Source: Chlorobiota bacterium
Lineage (GTDB): Bacteria; Bacteroidota; Ignavibacteria; OLB7
Reading direction: 5' to 3'
DNA: 33,570 nucleotides
Assembly: GCA_021296135.1 (NCBI GenBank)
Contig: JAGWAZ010000039.1
Location: 1-33,570 of the forward strand
A model generated the notes under the pieces. That model was given only the letters and a program-made list of their open reading frames with translations, was not told where the DNA came from and did no database searches. The position numbers and the translations under genes are program-made. Shown in pieces: positions 24,752 to 33,342 of the stretch (its first letter is position 1; every line of letters begins with the position of its first letter).

Positions 24752-25711
24752 ATGAACAACGTACTGAATCAATCTCCGTTGATACATGACCATCTTGCAG
24801 TGAATCCCTCCGAGCTATTGCAGGATGAGATTCGGCGTCTTGCCCGGGATCTGATCAGGGCAGGGCATGAACATGTGAGCGAAATCGGACAAAACCCGGT
24901 TGTGTCCGTCCACCAGACCCGCAAACGGCTAAAAGAACTGCGTGCGCTCCTTCGCATGGTTCGCGACAGTCTTGGACATCAATTCTATCGTACAGAAAAC
25001 ATCAGGCTTAGGGATGCGGGGCGCCTTCTTTCTCATGCCCGAGACTGTGCTGTTCTTATCGCTCTGTTTGATGAGCACTTCACTCGATTCGGAAGAGACT
25101 ATTCCACCTATGCTTTGAAGGCTGTTCGGGAAGGGCTATACAAGGAACATCAAGAAGCGGTCGAGGCTGTTGTCAAAGGAAACGCCATTCAGGAAGTCCA
25201 GAATGCACTTCAGCAAACCGAAGAAAGAATTGCGATGTGGCCTCTCCATCGAAAAGATTTCTCATTGCTCATGGATGGTATCTGGCGTGTATACCGTCGC
25301 GGACTTGGCAGGCTGCACAAGACACGAATCAATCCAACTGACGAAAGACTGCATGAATGGCGTAAGCAAGTCAAGTATCTCTGGTACCACACCCGGATGA
25401 TAGCTCCTGCCTGGCCACCTCTGCTGAGTGGTCTTGCCAAAGCGCTCCATAATCTTTCCGAAACTCTCGGTGACGATCACGATCTCTCGGTCCTGACCCA
25501 TAAGCTCCATGAAGCATCTTCAATTCCTTCAGACTTACTGTTAAGCCAGCTTTACTGGGCCCGTCAACAACAGGAACGACTGCGACGCGAAGCCTGGTCA
25601 CTTGGAGCACGACTCTACACCGAAAGCCCGAAGGCATTTTCTGCGAGAATGAAAACCTATTGGGTGTCTGCTGCCCGACCTTCCAAGCCTCAACAGACTC
25701 CACAACGATAG
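24752..25711 (+). CDS. CHAD domain protein (likely polyphosphate-binding)
   Basis: A 319-residue cytoplasmic protein made almost wholly of a CHAD domain, an alpha-helical bundle lined with conserved His, Lys and Arg that binds inorganic polyphosphate. The two repeat-like signatures are VHQTRKRLKELRALLRMVR (53-71, His54) and, in the second half, LHEWRKQVKYLWYHTRM. ARDCAVLIALFDEH and LSETLGDDHDLSVL are the matching acidic helices (the R-D pattern of the family). There is no CYTH/triphosphatase domain, and no ppk or ppx gene lies nearby. The role is inferred from the family only. A strong terminator follows at 25758. Confidence 0.88.
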   Translation: MNNVLNQSPLIHDHLAVNPSELLQDEIRRLARDLIRAGHEHVSEIGQNPVVSVHQTRKRLKELRALLRMVRDSLGHQFYRTENIRLRDAGRLLSHARDCAVLIALFDEHFTRFGRDYSTYALKAVREGLYKEHQEAVEAVVKGNAIQEVQNALQQTEERIAMWPLHRKDFSLLMDGIWRVYRRGLGRLHKTRINPTDERLHEWRKQVKYLWYHTRMIAPAWPPLLSGLAKALHNLSETLGDDHDLSVLTHKLHEASSIPSDLLLSQLYWARQQQERLRREAWSLGARLYTESPKAFSARMKTYWVSAARPSKPQQTPQR

Positions 25712-25757
25712 AAGAAATGGGCATCTCTCGTTTGTCTCTATAGATAAAGAGTAAGAG

Positions 25758-25800
25758 AACGAAGAAGGGCAAGTCACGATGACCTGCCCTTCTTCGTTTT
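25758..25800 (+). terminator. intrinsic terminator after the CHAD gene
   Basis: AACGAAGAAGGGC (25758-25770) pairs with GCCCTTCTTCGTT (25786-25798). Further pairing of AGTCA with TGACC-like bases inside gives a long stem, followed by TTTT. It ends the CHAD transcript on the plus strand and could also stop the tRNA transcript from the other side. Confidence 0.85.
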
Positions 25801-25816
25801 ATCAAACCGATTGGTG

Positions 25817-25900
25817 TGCCCGAAGCAGGAGTTGAACCTGCACGTCCATAAGGACACTACACCCTGAATGTAGCGCGTCTGCCAATTCCGCCATTCGGGC
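25817..25900 (-). tRNA. tRNA-Leu (anticodon CAG)
   Basis: 84-base class II tRNA on the minus strand. The acceptor stem GCCCGAA pairs with TTCGGGC, followed by discriminator A. The D arm is GGCGGAATTGGCAGACGC. The anticodon stem is CTACA/TGTAG with loop TTCAGGG, so the anticodon is CAG. The long variable arm is TGTCCTTATGGACG, and the T arm is GCAGG-TTCAACT-CCTGC. The 3' CCA is not encoded (CAC follows). A near-consensus promoter lies 23 bases upstream. Confidence 0.97.
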
Positions 25901-25922
25901 GAACTTTACTTGAAGTGGATCG

Positions 25923-25953
25923 CAAATATAGCCTGAGAGGGAAAAAAGGCAAA
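25923..25953 (-). promoter_or_regulatory. Bacteroidota-type promoter for tRNA-Leu
   Basis: On the minus strand TTTG (25953-25950), exactly 19 bases, then TATATTTG (25930-25923), a full match to the TTTG-N19-TAnnTTTG consensus of the Bacteroidota primary sigma factor. The mature tRNA begins 23 bases further on. It overlaps the T run of the prc terminator. Confidence 0.75.
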
Positions 25954-25979
25954 AGAAAAAGGAGAATGGACCGTTCTCC
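25951..25979 (-). terminator. intrinsic terminator after prc
   Basis: On the minus strand GGAGAACGGTCCATTCTCC (25979-25961) folds into a hairpin with a 6-7 base stem, followed directly by TTTTTCTTTTG. It lies 23 bases after the prc stop and just before the tRNA promoter. Confidence 0.8.
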
Positions 25980-26001
25980 CGACATCCTACACCAATGATC
26001 G

Positions 26002-28179
26002 TTACTCTGAATCCTTCACTTTAGGCCCAGCTCCTTCATTAAACGACCAGCCATACTCAAGAGAAAGGGTATGCATGTCGTTCAGGATGGAAAGTGCTTC
26101 GTCAACATAGACATCTTTCTTCAGCGATTTCAGGAACTCCTCTATAATGGCTTTGCGAGCTTCACTTTCAGAATCACCCGGCAACGCCTCTATGCTCAGA
26201 TGTGTGAGTTCCGACGTCGCCTCCTCCATCCGTTCAGCCTCTTCACCCAGTTTCCTCTGCTCCGCTAAGGCCTCTTTCCAGTTCAGACTGCGGGTCGCCC
26301 GCTTCTGCTCGGCTTGCATCATGTTTGCCCGCTCACCGACCAGCTTGAAGTACTCGGTTGCTTCAATACGATTCTGACTTGATCGAGCCAGTGATTCAGT
26401 CGGGATGTCACGATCAAGCCATTTATTGTAGCGAGCTGAAGCGATAGTGTCATTCGGCAAAGCGTGGTCAAGGCTCCGCTCACCTATCTTACGCGCACCA
26501 AAAATATCGGGCAGAACAACATCCGGCTCTACACCATTGAACTGGGTAGAGACACCACTTACCCGATAGAATTTCTGTGTGGTAATCTTCACTGATCCAA
26601 GCGGCGTAAAATCACTGTAACGACGATTAACGTAATCATCAAGATCATAGAAGCGTTGCACTGTCCCCTTGCCGAATGTCGTCGGCGCCCCAACTACAAC
26701 CGCACGATCGTAATCCTGAAGCATTGCCGAAAGAATTTCGGAGGCTGAGGCACTGAACAAGTTGACCATGACAACAAGGTCTCCCTTCCAGGCAATCTCA
26801 TCGTTGTGATCTGAAAGTACCTGTCGGTTATCATTACGATCAAGCACCTGGACAACCGGTCCGGTCTCGATAAAAAGTCCGGCAATCTCGACAGCCTCCT
26901 GTAAAGATCCGCCACCATTGTTTCGTAAATCGAGAACCACGCCGTCAACGCCAGCTTCGCTAAACTCCCCGAGAAGGCGACGAATATCGTTAGAAGCTTT
27001 CGGCGCTCCCGTTCGTGTAAAATCGGTATAGAATTTCGGCAAGTCGATGTATCCGAACTTTCGTTCCTTGGTAGTAGAACTTCCTGTCCTGGACTGATCT
27101 ATCTTGATGATTGCTCCCTTTGCATAGGTCTCTTCCAGGACGACAACATCGCGAACGATTCCTATTGTTTTGATCCTTCCGTCCGGCTTTTTGACCGTCA
27201 GATTCACTTTAGTCCCTTTCGGCCCACGGATTAACTTTACCGCCTCATCAATCGAAGCTCCGACAATATCGACCGGCTCTTCATCGGCCTGAGCAACCTT
27301 CAGGATCAGATCTTCCGCCTCAAGTTCCTTGCCACGCCATGAAGCGCTACCGGGCACGATGTTCATAACCTTTATGTAGCCATCCTCTTCACGCAACTGT
27401 GCTCCGATTCCTTCAAGCTGTCCGGTAATGCCAATATCAAAGTTCTCTTTCTCAAGAGGTGGATAGTATTCCGTATGTGGGTCAAAGACGTTGACCAATG
27501 CGTTTAGGGAACGAGCAAGATGATCTTCACGATCAAGCTTCAGAACGCGATCGAGCCAACGCCTGGTATTTTTTGTCACTTGCTCGCGTGCCTTCTCCTC
27601 AAGATCGGGATGGAAAACGTTCTCATTCAGCTCTTCGGAATCAAGCATGTTCAAATAGCGAAGAAGGGTTGAATACTTGAGCGATTTCCGCCAGCGTTCC
27701 CGCATCTCGACCTCGCTTGTAGCATAACCAAGTGAGTCGGTATTGGTGATGATTGATTCGTTCAATGTAAAGTCGAAAGGTTCGGCAAGCAACTCCTCGT
27801 AGAATCCCTGCGCGGTGCGAGCACGCTCTTCAAGAATCTCGACTGCCCTGTTCAGCAGTTTATAATCACCCCCACTTACGGCATGAACCATTCGGTCTGC
27901 CACACTGGTTAACTCATTGACATCGGATAGAAGAAGGAATTGTTTGGAGGGGTCGATGCGATCCAGATAAAGCTTGAACGCTTCGGTTGAAAGGTCTCCA
28001 TCAAAACGGAGGGGACTGTAATGCTCACGGTCAAGCATAGCAGCGATAATGCCACTGATAATCCGTTCTCTTTCGGGATCCGGCTCCTTTTCCTGGGCAA
28101 GGAGCGAGGGGAGGGTAATCAACCCAAAAAGGAGATATAAAAGAACGGTACTTATGTGGCTACGGAGTTGTCTCTTCAT
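26002..28179 (-). CDS. prc: periplasmic C-terminal processing protease Prc/Tsp (S41)
   Basis: A 725-residue exported serine protease of the Tsp/Prc type, which degrades or trims periplasmic and lipoprotein substrates from the C-terminus. The signal peptide is MKRQLRSHISTVLLYLLFGLITL... with cleavage near LLAQ. The N-terminal helical domain has YLDRIDPSKQFLLLSDV. A PDZ domain is at about 245-335 (FDIGITGQLEGIGAQL, IVPGSASWRG, EDLILKVA). The protease core has GVVLDLRNNGGGSLQEAVEIAGLF, the nucleophile Ser in NLFSASASEIL near residue 477 and the general-base Lys in TTFGKGTVQRF about 26 residues later. A C-terminal helical extension (about 590-725), typical of Tsp and not of the shorter CtpA, is present. 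The ATG at 28179 is standard, without a ribosome site. Monocistronic with its own terminator; diverges from icd. Confidence 0.95.
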   Translation of the reverse strand: MKRQLRSHISTVLLYLLFGLITLPSLLAQEKEPDPERERIISGIIAAMLDREHYSPLRFDGDLSTEAFKLYLDRIDPSKQFLLLSDVNELTSVADRMVHAVSGGDYKLLNRAVEILEERARTAQGFYEELLAEPFDFTLNESIITNTDSLGYATSEVEMRERWRKSLKYSTLLRYLNMLDSEELNENVFHPDLEEKAREQVTKNTRRWLDRVLKLDREDHLARSLNALVNVFDPHTEYYPPLEKENFDIGITGQLEGIGAQLREEDGYIKVMNIVPGSASWRGKELEAEDLILKVAQADEEPVDIVGASIDEAVKLIRGPKGTKVNLTVKKPDGRIKTIGIVRDVVVLEETYAKGAIIKIDQSRTGSSTTKERKFGYIDLPKFYTDFTRTGAPKASNDIRRLLGEFSEAGVDGVVLDLRNNGGGSLQEAVEIAGLFIETGPVVQVLDRNDNRQVLSDHNDEIAWKGDLVVMVNLFSASASEILSAMLQDYDRAVVVGAPTTFGKGTVQRFYDLDDYVNRRYSDFTPLGSVKITTQKFYRVSGVSTQFNGVEPDVVLPDIFGARKIGERSLDHALPNDTIASARYNKWLDRDIPTESLARSSQNRIEATEYFKLVGERANMMQAEQKRATRSLNWKEALAEQRKLGEEAERMEEATSELTHLSIEALPGDSESEARKAIIEEFLKSLKKDVYVDEALSILNDMHTLSLEYGWSFNEGAGPKVKDSE

Positions 28180-28504
28180 TATACTTCGATCCTCTGCGAT
28201 CTATGGAATGTGATTCATATTTGTTAGGACGATAACGCTATCGTCAGATGTTCTCTTTAACGACGAGAATATCCTTCGCCTATTTCCTGACATAGATGTT
28301 AACGATAGGCCAACCCCGCAATTTAACCCCCACCGAGCTATCCCATTCTTCTCGCTATCTGTGTTCATCGCACGTCTCGCTATCCGTGTTTAGATGATCA
28401 TCTCAGAATGACACTATTCAAATTCAGCTCTCTCTCCGTCGGATTCCCTATCTTTGCCCCTTCTTTGACTACAATATCTATCAACTACTAATCACTATCT
28501 ACTT
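28180..28504. other. divergent prc-icd intergenic region with palindrome and direct repeat
   Basis: 325 bases with no gene. ACGATAACGCTATCGT (28229-28244) is a 6-base inverted repeat around ACGC, 50 bases upstream of prc and possibly an operator. CTCGCTATCTGTGTT (28351-28365) is repeated with one mismatch at 28376-28390, a 25-base period. The right end carries a promoter-like TATCTTTG for icd. Confidence 0.45.
28449..28456 (+). promoter_or_regulatory. possible -7 element of the icd promoter
   Basis: TATCTTTG matches TAnnTTTG at all fixed positions and ends 48 bases before the icd ATG. No TTTG is found 19-20 bases upstream, so the promoter call rests on this box alone. Confidence 0.35.
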
Positions 28505-29836
28505 ATGTCTTTTTCCCTTCAACCGCCTACAATTGGCAAGAAGATTACCATGGGGAACGGACGCCTTAACGTCCCTGAGAATCCAATTCTGCCGTTCATC
28601 GAAGGTGATGGAACCGGATCAGATATCTGGGCTGCAGCACAACGTGTTATTGATGCAGCGGTTGAGAAAGCGTATGGCCATACAAGAAAGATCGCCTGGT
28701 ATGAGGTTTATGCCGGAGAAAAGGCAAACGATCTCTACGGAGAACACGTGTGGTTGCCAGATGAGACTGTTAAAGTCTTTGGCGAGTATCTTATTGGCAT
28801 CAAGGGACCGCTGACAACACCTGTCGGAGGTGGTATCAGAAGTTTGAACGTTGCGTTGCGCCAGAGGCTCGATCTGTACGTCTGTCTTCGTCCTGTGCGC
28901 TGGTTTCAGGGAGTTCCATCCCCGGTCGTTCGTCCGGGGGATATAGACATGGTGATCTTCCGTGAGAACACTGAGGATATATATGCCGGTATTGAATTTG
29001 TCGGCGGAAGTGACGAAGCTGCGAAGGTCATTGCGTTTCTGGGAGAGCAGTTTCCCGTCCGGGCAGAAAAAATTCGTTTCGGAACAGAAGAGAAAGTCGG
29101 CAAATGGAACGAACAGCTTGAGGGAATTGGCATACAGGAACGCAGAGCAGAGGTTCAAGTCGGGATCGGCCTGAAGCCGGTCAGCTATCATGGTACAGAG
29201 CGACTTGTTCACAGCGCTATCAGTTATGCTATGGAGAACAACCGGAAGAACGTAACGCTGGTGCACAAGGGAAACATCATGAAGTTCACAGAAGGATCTT
29301 TCCGAGATTGGGGGTATCAGGTAGCAAAGAATTTCTTTGGCGCTCAGGAGATCGACGGCGGACCGTGGTGTCAGATACCTGAAGGAAAACCAGGGGCTGG
29401 ACTTGTCATCAAAGATGTCATCGCCGATGCGTTTCTGCAGCAGATTCTGACACGGCCGGCCGAATACGACGTGGTTGCAACGCTCAACCTGAACGGCGAT
29501 TACGTATCGGATGCACTGGCTGCGCAGGTGGGTGGTATAGGGATTGCACCGGGCGCCAACATCAATTACGTAACCGGTCATGCAATTTTCGAGGCCACAC
29601 ATGGAACAGCCCCCAAATACACCGGCCAGGACAAGGTCAATCCCGGTTCGGTTATTCTCTCCGGAGAGATGATGCTCCGCTACATGGACTGGACTGAAGC
29701 AGCCGATCTCGTCATCAAAGGAATGGAGGGCGCAATCAGCGCAAAAATCGTCACGTATGATTTCCATCGCATGATGGAAGGAGCCACACTTGCAAAGACG
29801 TCGGAGTTTGGCGACGCAGTGATCAGCAAGATGTAA
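28505..29836 (+). CDS. icd: NADP-dependent isocitrate dehydrogenase
   Basis: Oxidatively decarboxylates isocitrate to 2-oxoglutarate with NADPH formation in the TCA cycle. It has 443 residues, slightly longer than E. coli Icd (416). The substrate-binding residues fall at the same numbers as in E. coli: Ser113 and Asn115 in [13 protein letters not shown], Arg119, Arg129, Arg153 and Tyr160 ([15 protein letters not shown]). [25 protein letters not shown] carries the metal-binding Asp residues. [12 protein letters not shown] has the Lys-Tyr pair that recognises the 2'-phosphate of NADP, so NADP use is supported. Ser113 is the residue phosphorylated by AceK in enterics; no aceK is seen here. The ATG at 28505 is preferred by the long conserved N-terminus. 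It is followed within about 40 bases by an IS3 remnant. Confidence 0.96.
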   Translation: MSFSLQPPTIGKKITMGNGRLNVPENPILPFIEGDGTGSDIWAAAQRVIDAAVEKAYGHTRKIAWYEVYAGEKANDLYGEHVWLPDETVKVFGEYLIGIKGPLTTPVGGGIRSLNVALRQRLDLYVCLRPVRWFQGVPSPVVRPGDIDMVIFRENTEDIYAGIEFVGGSDEAAKVIAFLGEQFPVRAEKIRFGTEEKVGKWNEQLEGIGIQERRAEVQVGIGLKPVSYHGTERLVHSAISYAMENNRKNVTLVHKGNIMKFTEGSFRDWGYQVAKNFFGAQEIDGGPWCQIPEGKPGAGLVIKDVIADAFLQQILTRPAEYDVVATLNLNGDYVSDALAAQVGGIGIAPGANINYVTGHAIFEATHGTAPKYTGQDKVNPGSVILSGEMMLRYMDWTEAADLVIKGMEGAISAKIVTYDFHRMMEGATLAKTSEFGDAVISKM

Positions 29837-29873
29837 TCTCTCACACTATTGAAAGGGGCGAAGAGCACAAAAA

Positions 29874-30126
29874 TTCATCGAGGATTTCCTTAGCCATCTG
29901 GTGATCTAAGGCCAGCTCGGCATACATCGAGCTTGCGGTTTTCTTCTTCCAGTGCTTTGAGTCGCTTTAGCTCTGAGGCTTCCATGCCTCCATAGCGCTT
30001 CGGCCAGTTGTAAAGAGTCTTCTTGCTGATCTTGTACTCACGTACAATCTCTTCTGAACTCTTGCCTTCCGAATACTCCTTCAAGATCCGGAGAATCTGA
30101 TTGGGGGTAAATCTGCTTTTTCTCAT
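29874..30126 (-). pseudogene. IS3-family transposase OrfA remnant, frameshifted and truncated
   Basis: The N-terminus is a helix-turn-helix OrfA: MRKSRFTPNQILRILKEY, then SEEIVREYKISKKTLYNW and GGMEASELKRLKALEEENRKL. After NRKL the family match (MYAELALDHQMAKEILDE) continues only in another frame, so a short deletion (two or five bases would fit) lies at the codons after Leu; the open frame instead ends at 29890. The match stops near 29874, 37 bases after icd; the rest of OrfA and all of OrfB are gone. The element cannot transpose. Confidence 0.85.
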
Positions 30127-30168
30127 AATCGACAGTCTAAATATATCCTCTTTTTCACATATTTATCC

Positions 30169-30193
30169 TGTCCAGTTTTCGGGGTAGCTTACA
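30169..30193 (-). repeat. left terminal inverted repeat of the IS3 remnant
   Basis: On the minus strand TGTAAGCTACCCCGAAAACT followed by GGACA, 43 bases upstream of the OrfA start. The TG start and the CCCCGAAAACTGGACA core are typical of IS3-family ends. No matching right end is visible by icd, consistent with a truncated insertion. From 30194 to 30296 the sequence is a low-complexity run of ACCACTC / AACTC motifs. Confidence 0.7.
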
Positions 30194-30296
30194 CAACCGA
30201 TTATGGGGCTATACCACTCTACCAACCACTCAACCATTGAACTCTTAAACCACTCTTCCCGACTCTTCAACTCAATTAACCCATAACTCTATACAC

Positions 30297-30713
30297 TTAG
30301 CCTCCCCCAACAATCTCCCCTCCCGATGTCTTCCATTCTTCCACCATCCTTATCTCATCAATTGTTACTGAATCGAATCCTCTCAACTCTGGACTCCATG
30401 ACGCAAAGAGCTGACGTGACATTGGAAAATGCTCATATGAGGGCAACTCTCCTGATTTTACTCTCCAGTGCAAGGTATCGGAGACGATTGTGTCGGGCCG
30501 AAAAGCCAGCCTGTTACTATAGAGTCTCAGGTGCACAACCGCACTGTCAAACCGAATCATCTTTGCAGGGCGAAATCCGCCACGCCCATCCTCAACGACA
30601 TACAACCCTCCTGCTTGCATTGGAGGTTCAGCCACACGGCCACAGGCTATCAGTAGAAAACTCAGAAATCCTGGTATCCATCCGAATAATGTTTGGTATT
30701 GCTTCTCCCACAT
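30297..30713 (-). CDS. small lipoprotein of unknown function
   Basis: A 138-residue predicted lipoprotein: a hydrophobic stretch GWIPGFLSFLLIAC with lipobox LIAC (Cys24). The mature part reads GGLYVVEDGRGGFRPAKMIRFDSAVVHLRLYSNRLAFRP, then a later PMSRQLFASWSPEL and a C-terminal EEWKTSGGEI. The strand pattern (YVVED...F...KMI..D..VVHLRLYSNR) suggests a small beta-barrel-like domain of the kind found in uncharacterised envelope proteins; I do not know its role. Its ATG overlaps the nhaA stop by one base (TAATG), so translation is probably coupled and the gene belongs to the exchanger/antiporter transcript. Confidence 0.65.
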   Translation of the reverse strand: MWEKQYQTLFGWIPGFLSFLLIACGRVAEPPMQAGGLYVVEDGRGGFRPAKMIRFDSAVVHLRLYSNRLAFRPDTIVSDTLHWRVKSGELPSYEHFPMSRQLFASWSPELRGFDSVTIDEIRMVEEWKTSGGEIVGGG

Positions 30714-32125
30714 TACGCAGAGCTTGGCACCGGTTGCAGGTTATCCTCTTCACTGACCTCTTCATCACTCTTCATGGGAGGAGGGGGGATTTTTCTCAAA
30801 ATCAAGTATCCGATTACGCCCGCTATTAACGATGCTGTGAGAATACCAATTTTCGATTCCTCGCCGAGAGAACTCTCACTAAACGCAAGGTTGGCAACGA
30901 AGAGGGACATTGTAAACCCAATACCAGCAAGCCAGGCAGTCCCATAAATATGCTTCCAGGTCACTCCCGATGGGAGTGCAGCAAAACCGAACTTGACCGA
31001 AATCCACGAGAAGAGAGTGATGCCGATCTGTTTGCCAAACACAAGGCCGCAGATTACACCGAGGCCAATAGGGCTTGTGATATCTTCAATTAATCTTCCA
31101 CCAACCGCCACACCTGCGTTTGCCAGAGCAAAGACTGGCATAATGATGTACGCAACCCAGGTTTGTAAACTATGTTCATAACGTTGCAGCGGTGTCATTA
31201 CGTGTTCAACTGAATTCTCCAACGTCTGCATAATCTCCATCTGTTTATTTGTGGAGAAAGCAGAGGTTTCGATGTTCTTTGCCTTCTTGAGCCGATTGAG
31301 CAGATACTGTCCAAAGTCGATAAAACGGCGCAGGTTAATCCTCTGCTTTGCAGGAACAGCCATTGCCATCAGGACGCCGGAAATTGTTGCATGAACCCCG
31401 GACTCCAGAAAAGCCAACCATGCTACGGCCCCTATAACGCTGTATGTAATCGGGTTTCGCGCTCCCATGACGTTGGCGATTACTGCAACAATGAAGGCTC
31501 CCAGCCCGATCAGCAAATACCCAAGAGAAAGTTTTGACGTATAGAAGATGGCAATCACCAGGACTGCACCGATGTCATCAGCTATGGCAAGGGCAGCCAG
31601 AAAGACGACGAGGCTTGGAGGCACGCGCTTACCGAGCAGAGCCAACACACCGAGAGCAAAGGCAATATCTGTCGCCATCGGAATACCCCAGCCGCGGGAT
31701 GCCTCCGAGCCGGTGCCGTTGATGATAACGTAGATCAATGCAGGAAAGACCATTCCACCGAGAGCAGCCATCAGAGGCAGAGCCGATTTCTTGAGAGAAG
31801 CAAGCTCTCCAACGAGGACTTCACGCTTGATCTCCAGACCGACCATGAAGAAGAAGATGCTCATCAGACCATCATCGATCCAATGAACAAGGGATTTGCT
31901 TAAGACGAGATCACCGAGTTGAAATGTCATCTCGGTATGCCAGAAATGCTCGTAGTGCTCGGCCCCGATCACGTTTGCCCAGAACAACGCCGCAGCGGTA
32001 CAGATCAGGAGGATAATACCACTTGATCCTTCAACCTGCCTAAATCGTTTAAGGGGCCGAATTAACTTGTCGACTGTCCTTGGATGTGGCTTTCCTATCT
32101 CCGGTGGCGGCTCAATAGCACTCAT
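30713..32125 (-). CDS. nhaA: Na+/H+ antiporter NhaA
   Basis: Inner-membrane antiporter exporting Na+ in exchange for protons, for sodium and pH homeostasis. I start at the ATG at 32125 (MSAIEPPPEIGKPHPR), with AAGAG a few bases upstream, giving 470 residues; the frame is open to 32191 but the added residues are not family-like. About twelve membrane segments are visible. The ion-binding pair is Asp183-Asp184 in ALAIADDIGAVLV, and Asp153 in MATDIAFALG matches the conserved Asp of TM IV. FMVGLEIKREVLVGEL (93-108) is the pH-sensing region. A hydrophilic insert of about 50 residues (LKKAKNIETSAF... to HVMTPLQRYEHSLQ) precedes the last helices, as in many non-enteric NhaA. It follows the CaCA exchanger by 140 bases and overlaps the lipoprotein gene. 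Confidence 0.95.
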   Translation of the reverse strand: MSAIEPPPEIGKPHPRTVDKLIRPLKRFRQVEGSSGIILLICTAAALFWANVIGAEHYEHFWHTEMTFQLGDLVLSKSLVHWIDDGLMSIFFFMVGLEIKREVLVGELASLKKSALPLMAALGGMVFPALIYVIINGTGSEASRGWGIPMATDIAFALGVLALLGKRVPPSLVVFLAALAIADDIGAVLVIAIFYTSKLSLGYLLIGLGAFIVAVIANVMGARNPITYSVIGAVAWLAFLESGVHATISGVLMAMAVPAKQRINLRRFIDFGQYLLNRLKKAKNIETSAFSTNKQMEIMQTLENSVEHVMTPLQRYEHSLQTWVAYIIMPVFALANAGVAVGGRLIEDITSPIGLGVICGLVFGKQIGITLFSWISVKFGFAALPSGVTWKHIYGTAWLAGIGFTMSLFVANLAFSESSLGEESKIGILTASLIAGVIGYLILRKIPPPPMKSDEEVSEEDNLQPVPSSA

Positions 32126-32265
32126 ATCTCTTGTTACTGCGAATGAACAATTCCCTCTGAAAATCAGGAAAGAGCAAAAATACGACCCCACAACGTAGCG
32201 AAGGCCACAAGAAGTTCAGGTTCACATAATGAAAAGGAGACGGGTGGAGAGAGGACTGCGCCTTT

Positions 32266-33204
32266 TTAACCAGGTCCACGCACATCAAAAAACCAGCGAA
32301 TAAGGTTGACTATAACAAGAAATGCCCCTTCAGCTCGCGAGACTTTCCAACCTGAACGCATCATGATAACAACAATGAAGACAAGGGCACAGAGCATGTA
32401 AAGACTACTTTGTGATTCAGGATCGACCTGCATTGGGTTGATTGTTCCGGCAAGACCGAGCACTCCCAACATGTTAAAGAGATCACTCCCTATAAGATTG
32501 CCGGCTGAGAGTCCGTATCGTCCCCTGAAAGCAGCAACGAGAGAAGTGGCAAACTCCGGGGCTGAAGTTCCGGCAGCCACAATAGTCACGCCAATTGCCC
32601 ATTCTGACATTCCAAGCAGACGTGCAAGATCGACCGCTGCTTCGACAAAAAAATGTCCCCCTACCATAATCAGACCAAGCCCGCCGACCAGTTTTGCTAT
32701 GTCAACCCAACCGAAGTCTCCTTCAGGAACTTCATCAGCTAACTCGTCATCCTTGCGAAAGATCAGGAAGGAGAGATACACCACAAGAAAGGCTATCATT
32801 ACAATTCCTTCCCAGCGCTGGAAAGAGAGATCACCTATAAAGAAGAGAAGCAGGAGTGTGGTCGCAAAGAGAACCACACCATCCCGATAGACAAGATTTC
32901 TTGAAGTGCTGATCCCCCGCACAAGAGCAACTCCCCCCAGAATGAACCCAAGATTGAAAATATTGGATCCAACAACGTTTCCAACAGAAATGTTCGGTTG
33001 GTCATTCACCGCCGCAATAAGCGTAACGGCAAACTCCGGTGCAGACGTACCAAACGACACAACTGTCAAGCCAATCACAAGCTGCGATACACCAAACCGC
33101 TTTGCAATGTGGGCCGAAGATTCAACAATCAGCTCGGCCCCCTTCCACAAGGCGAAGACCGTCGCGATCAGGATTCCAACATCTAACAGGGTCTGTCCTA
33201 CCAT
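32266..33204 (-). CDS. Na+/Ca2+ exchanger, CaCA family (YrbG-like)
   Basis: A 312-residue inner-membrane cation exchanger. The two inverted alpha-repeats that form the ion site are clear: alpha-1 VVSFGTSAPEFAVTLIAA (48-65) with VGNVVGSNIFNLG (74-86), and alpha-2 VAAGTSAPEFATSLVAA with AGNLIGSDLFNMLG near 210-245. The acidic Glu of each GTSAPE is present. About ten membrane segments and a short cytoplasmic loop (FRKDDELADEVPEGDFG) between the halves fit YrbG-type proteins. The likely activity is Ca2+ export against Na+; K+ dependence cannot be judged. Its position just upstream of nhaA on the same strand suggests a joint role, with NhaA restoring the Na+ gradient that the exchanger uses. Confidence 0.93.
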   Translation of the reverse strand: MVGQTLLDVGILIATVFALWKGAELIVESSAHIAKRFGVSQLVIGLTVVSFGTSAPEFAVTLIAAVNDQPNISVGNVVGSNIFNLGFILGGVALVRGISTSRNLVYRDGVVLFATTLLLLFFIGDLSFQRWEGIVMIAFLVVYLSFLIFRKDDELADEVPEGDFGWVDIAKLVGGLGLIMVGGHFFVEAAVDLARLLGMSEWAIGVTIVAAGTSAPEFATSLVAAFRGRYGLSAGNLIGSDLFNMLGVLGLAGTINPMQVDPESQSSLYMLCALVFIVVIMMRSGWKVSRAEGAFLVIVNLIRWFFDVRGPG

Positions 33205-33241
33205 GGGATAATGATACGGAAAGTTCCGGTCAATGAAACCC

Positions 33242-33264
33242 CATCCTTCGATAAGCTCAGGATG
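33242..33264. repeat. REP-like palindrome CATCCTTCGAT...AGGATG
   Basis: CATCCTTCGA, TAAGC, TCAGGATG: an imperfect palindrome with CATCCT and AGGATG arms. The motif ATCCTGAGCTTATCGAAGGAT on the minus strand is a commonly dispersed intergenic sequence in many bacterial genomes. It lies 38 bases upstream of the CaCA exchanger start. Confidence 0.6.
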
Positions 33265-33276
33265 ACGTCCTCTCTT

Positions 33277-33330
33277 CTCCCTGTCCCCTTGTCTCCCTTC
33301 TCCCTGTCTCCCTGTCTCCTTGTCTCCCTT
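33277..33330. repeat. octamer tandem repeat, opposite orientation
   Basis: About six to seven degenerate copies of CCCTGTCT / CCCTTGTCT, the reverse complement of the AGACAGGG unit upstream of sbcD. It lies between the REP-like palindrome and the stop of the partial gene at the right edge. Confidence 0.9.
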
Positions 33331-33342
33331 CTGATTGTCCCT

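Noticed and set aside
28619-29767. 382-codon open frame on the minus strand across icd
   Set aside because: It lies wholly antisense to a textbook isocitrate dehydrogenase and has no recognisable domain; long antisense frames arise from the codon use of the real gene.
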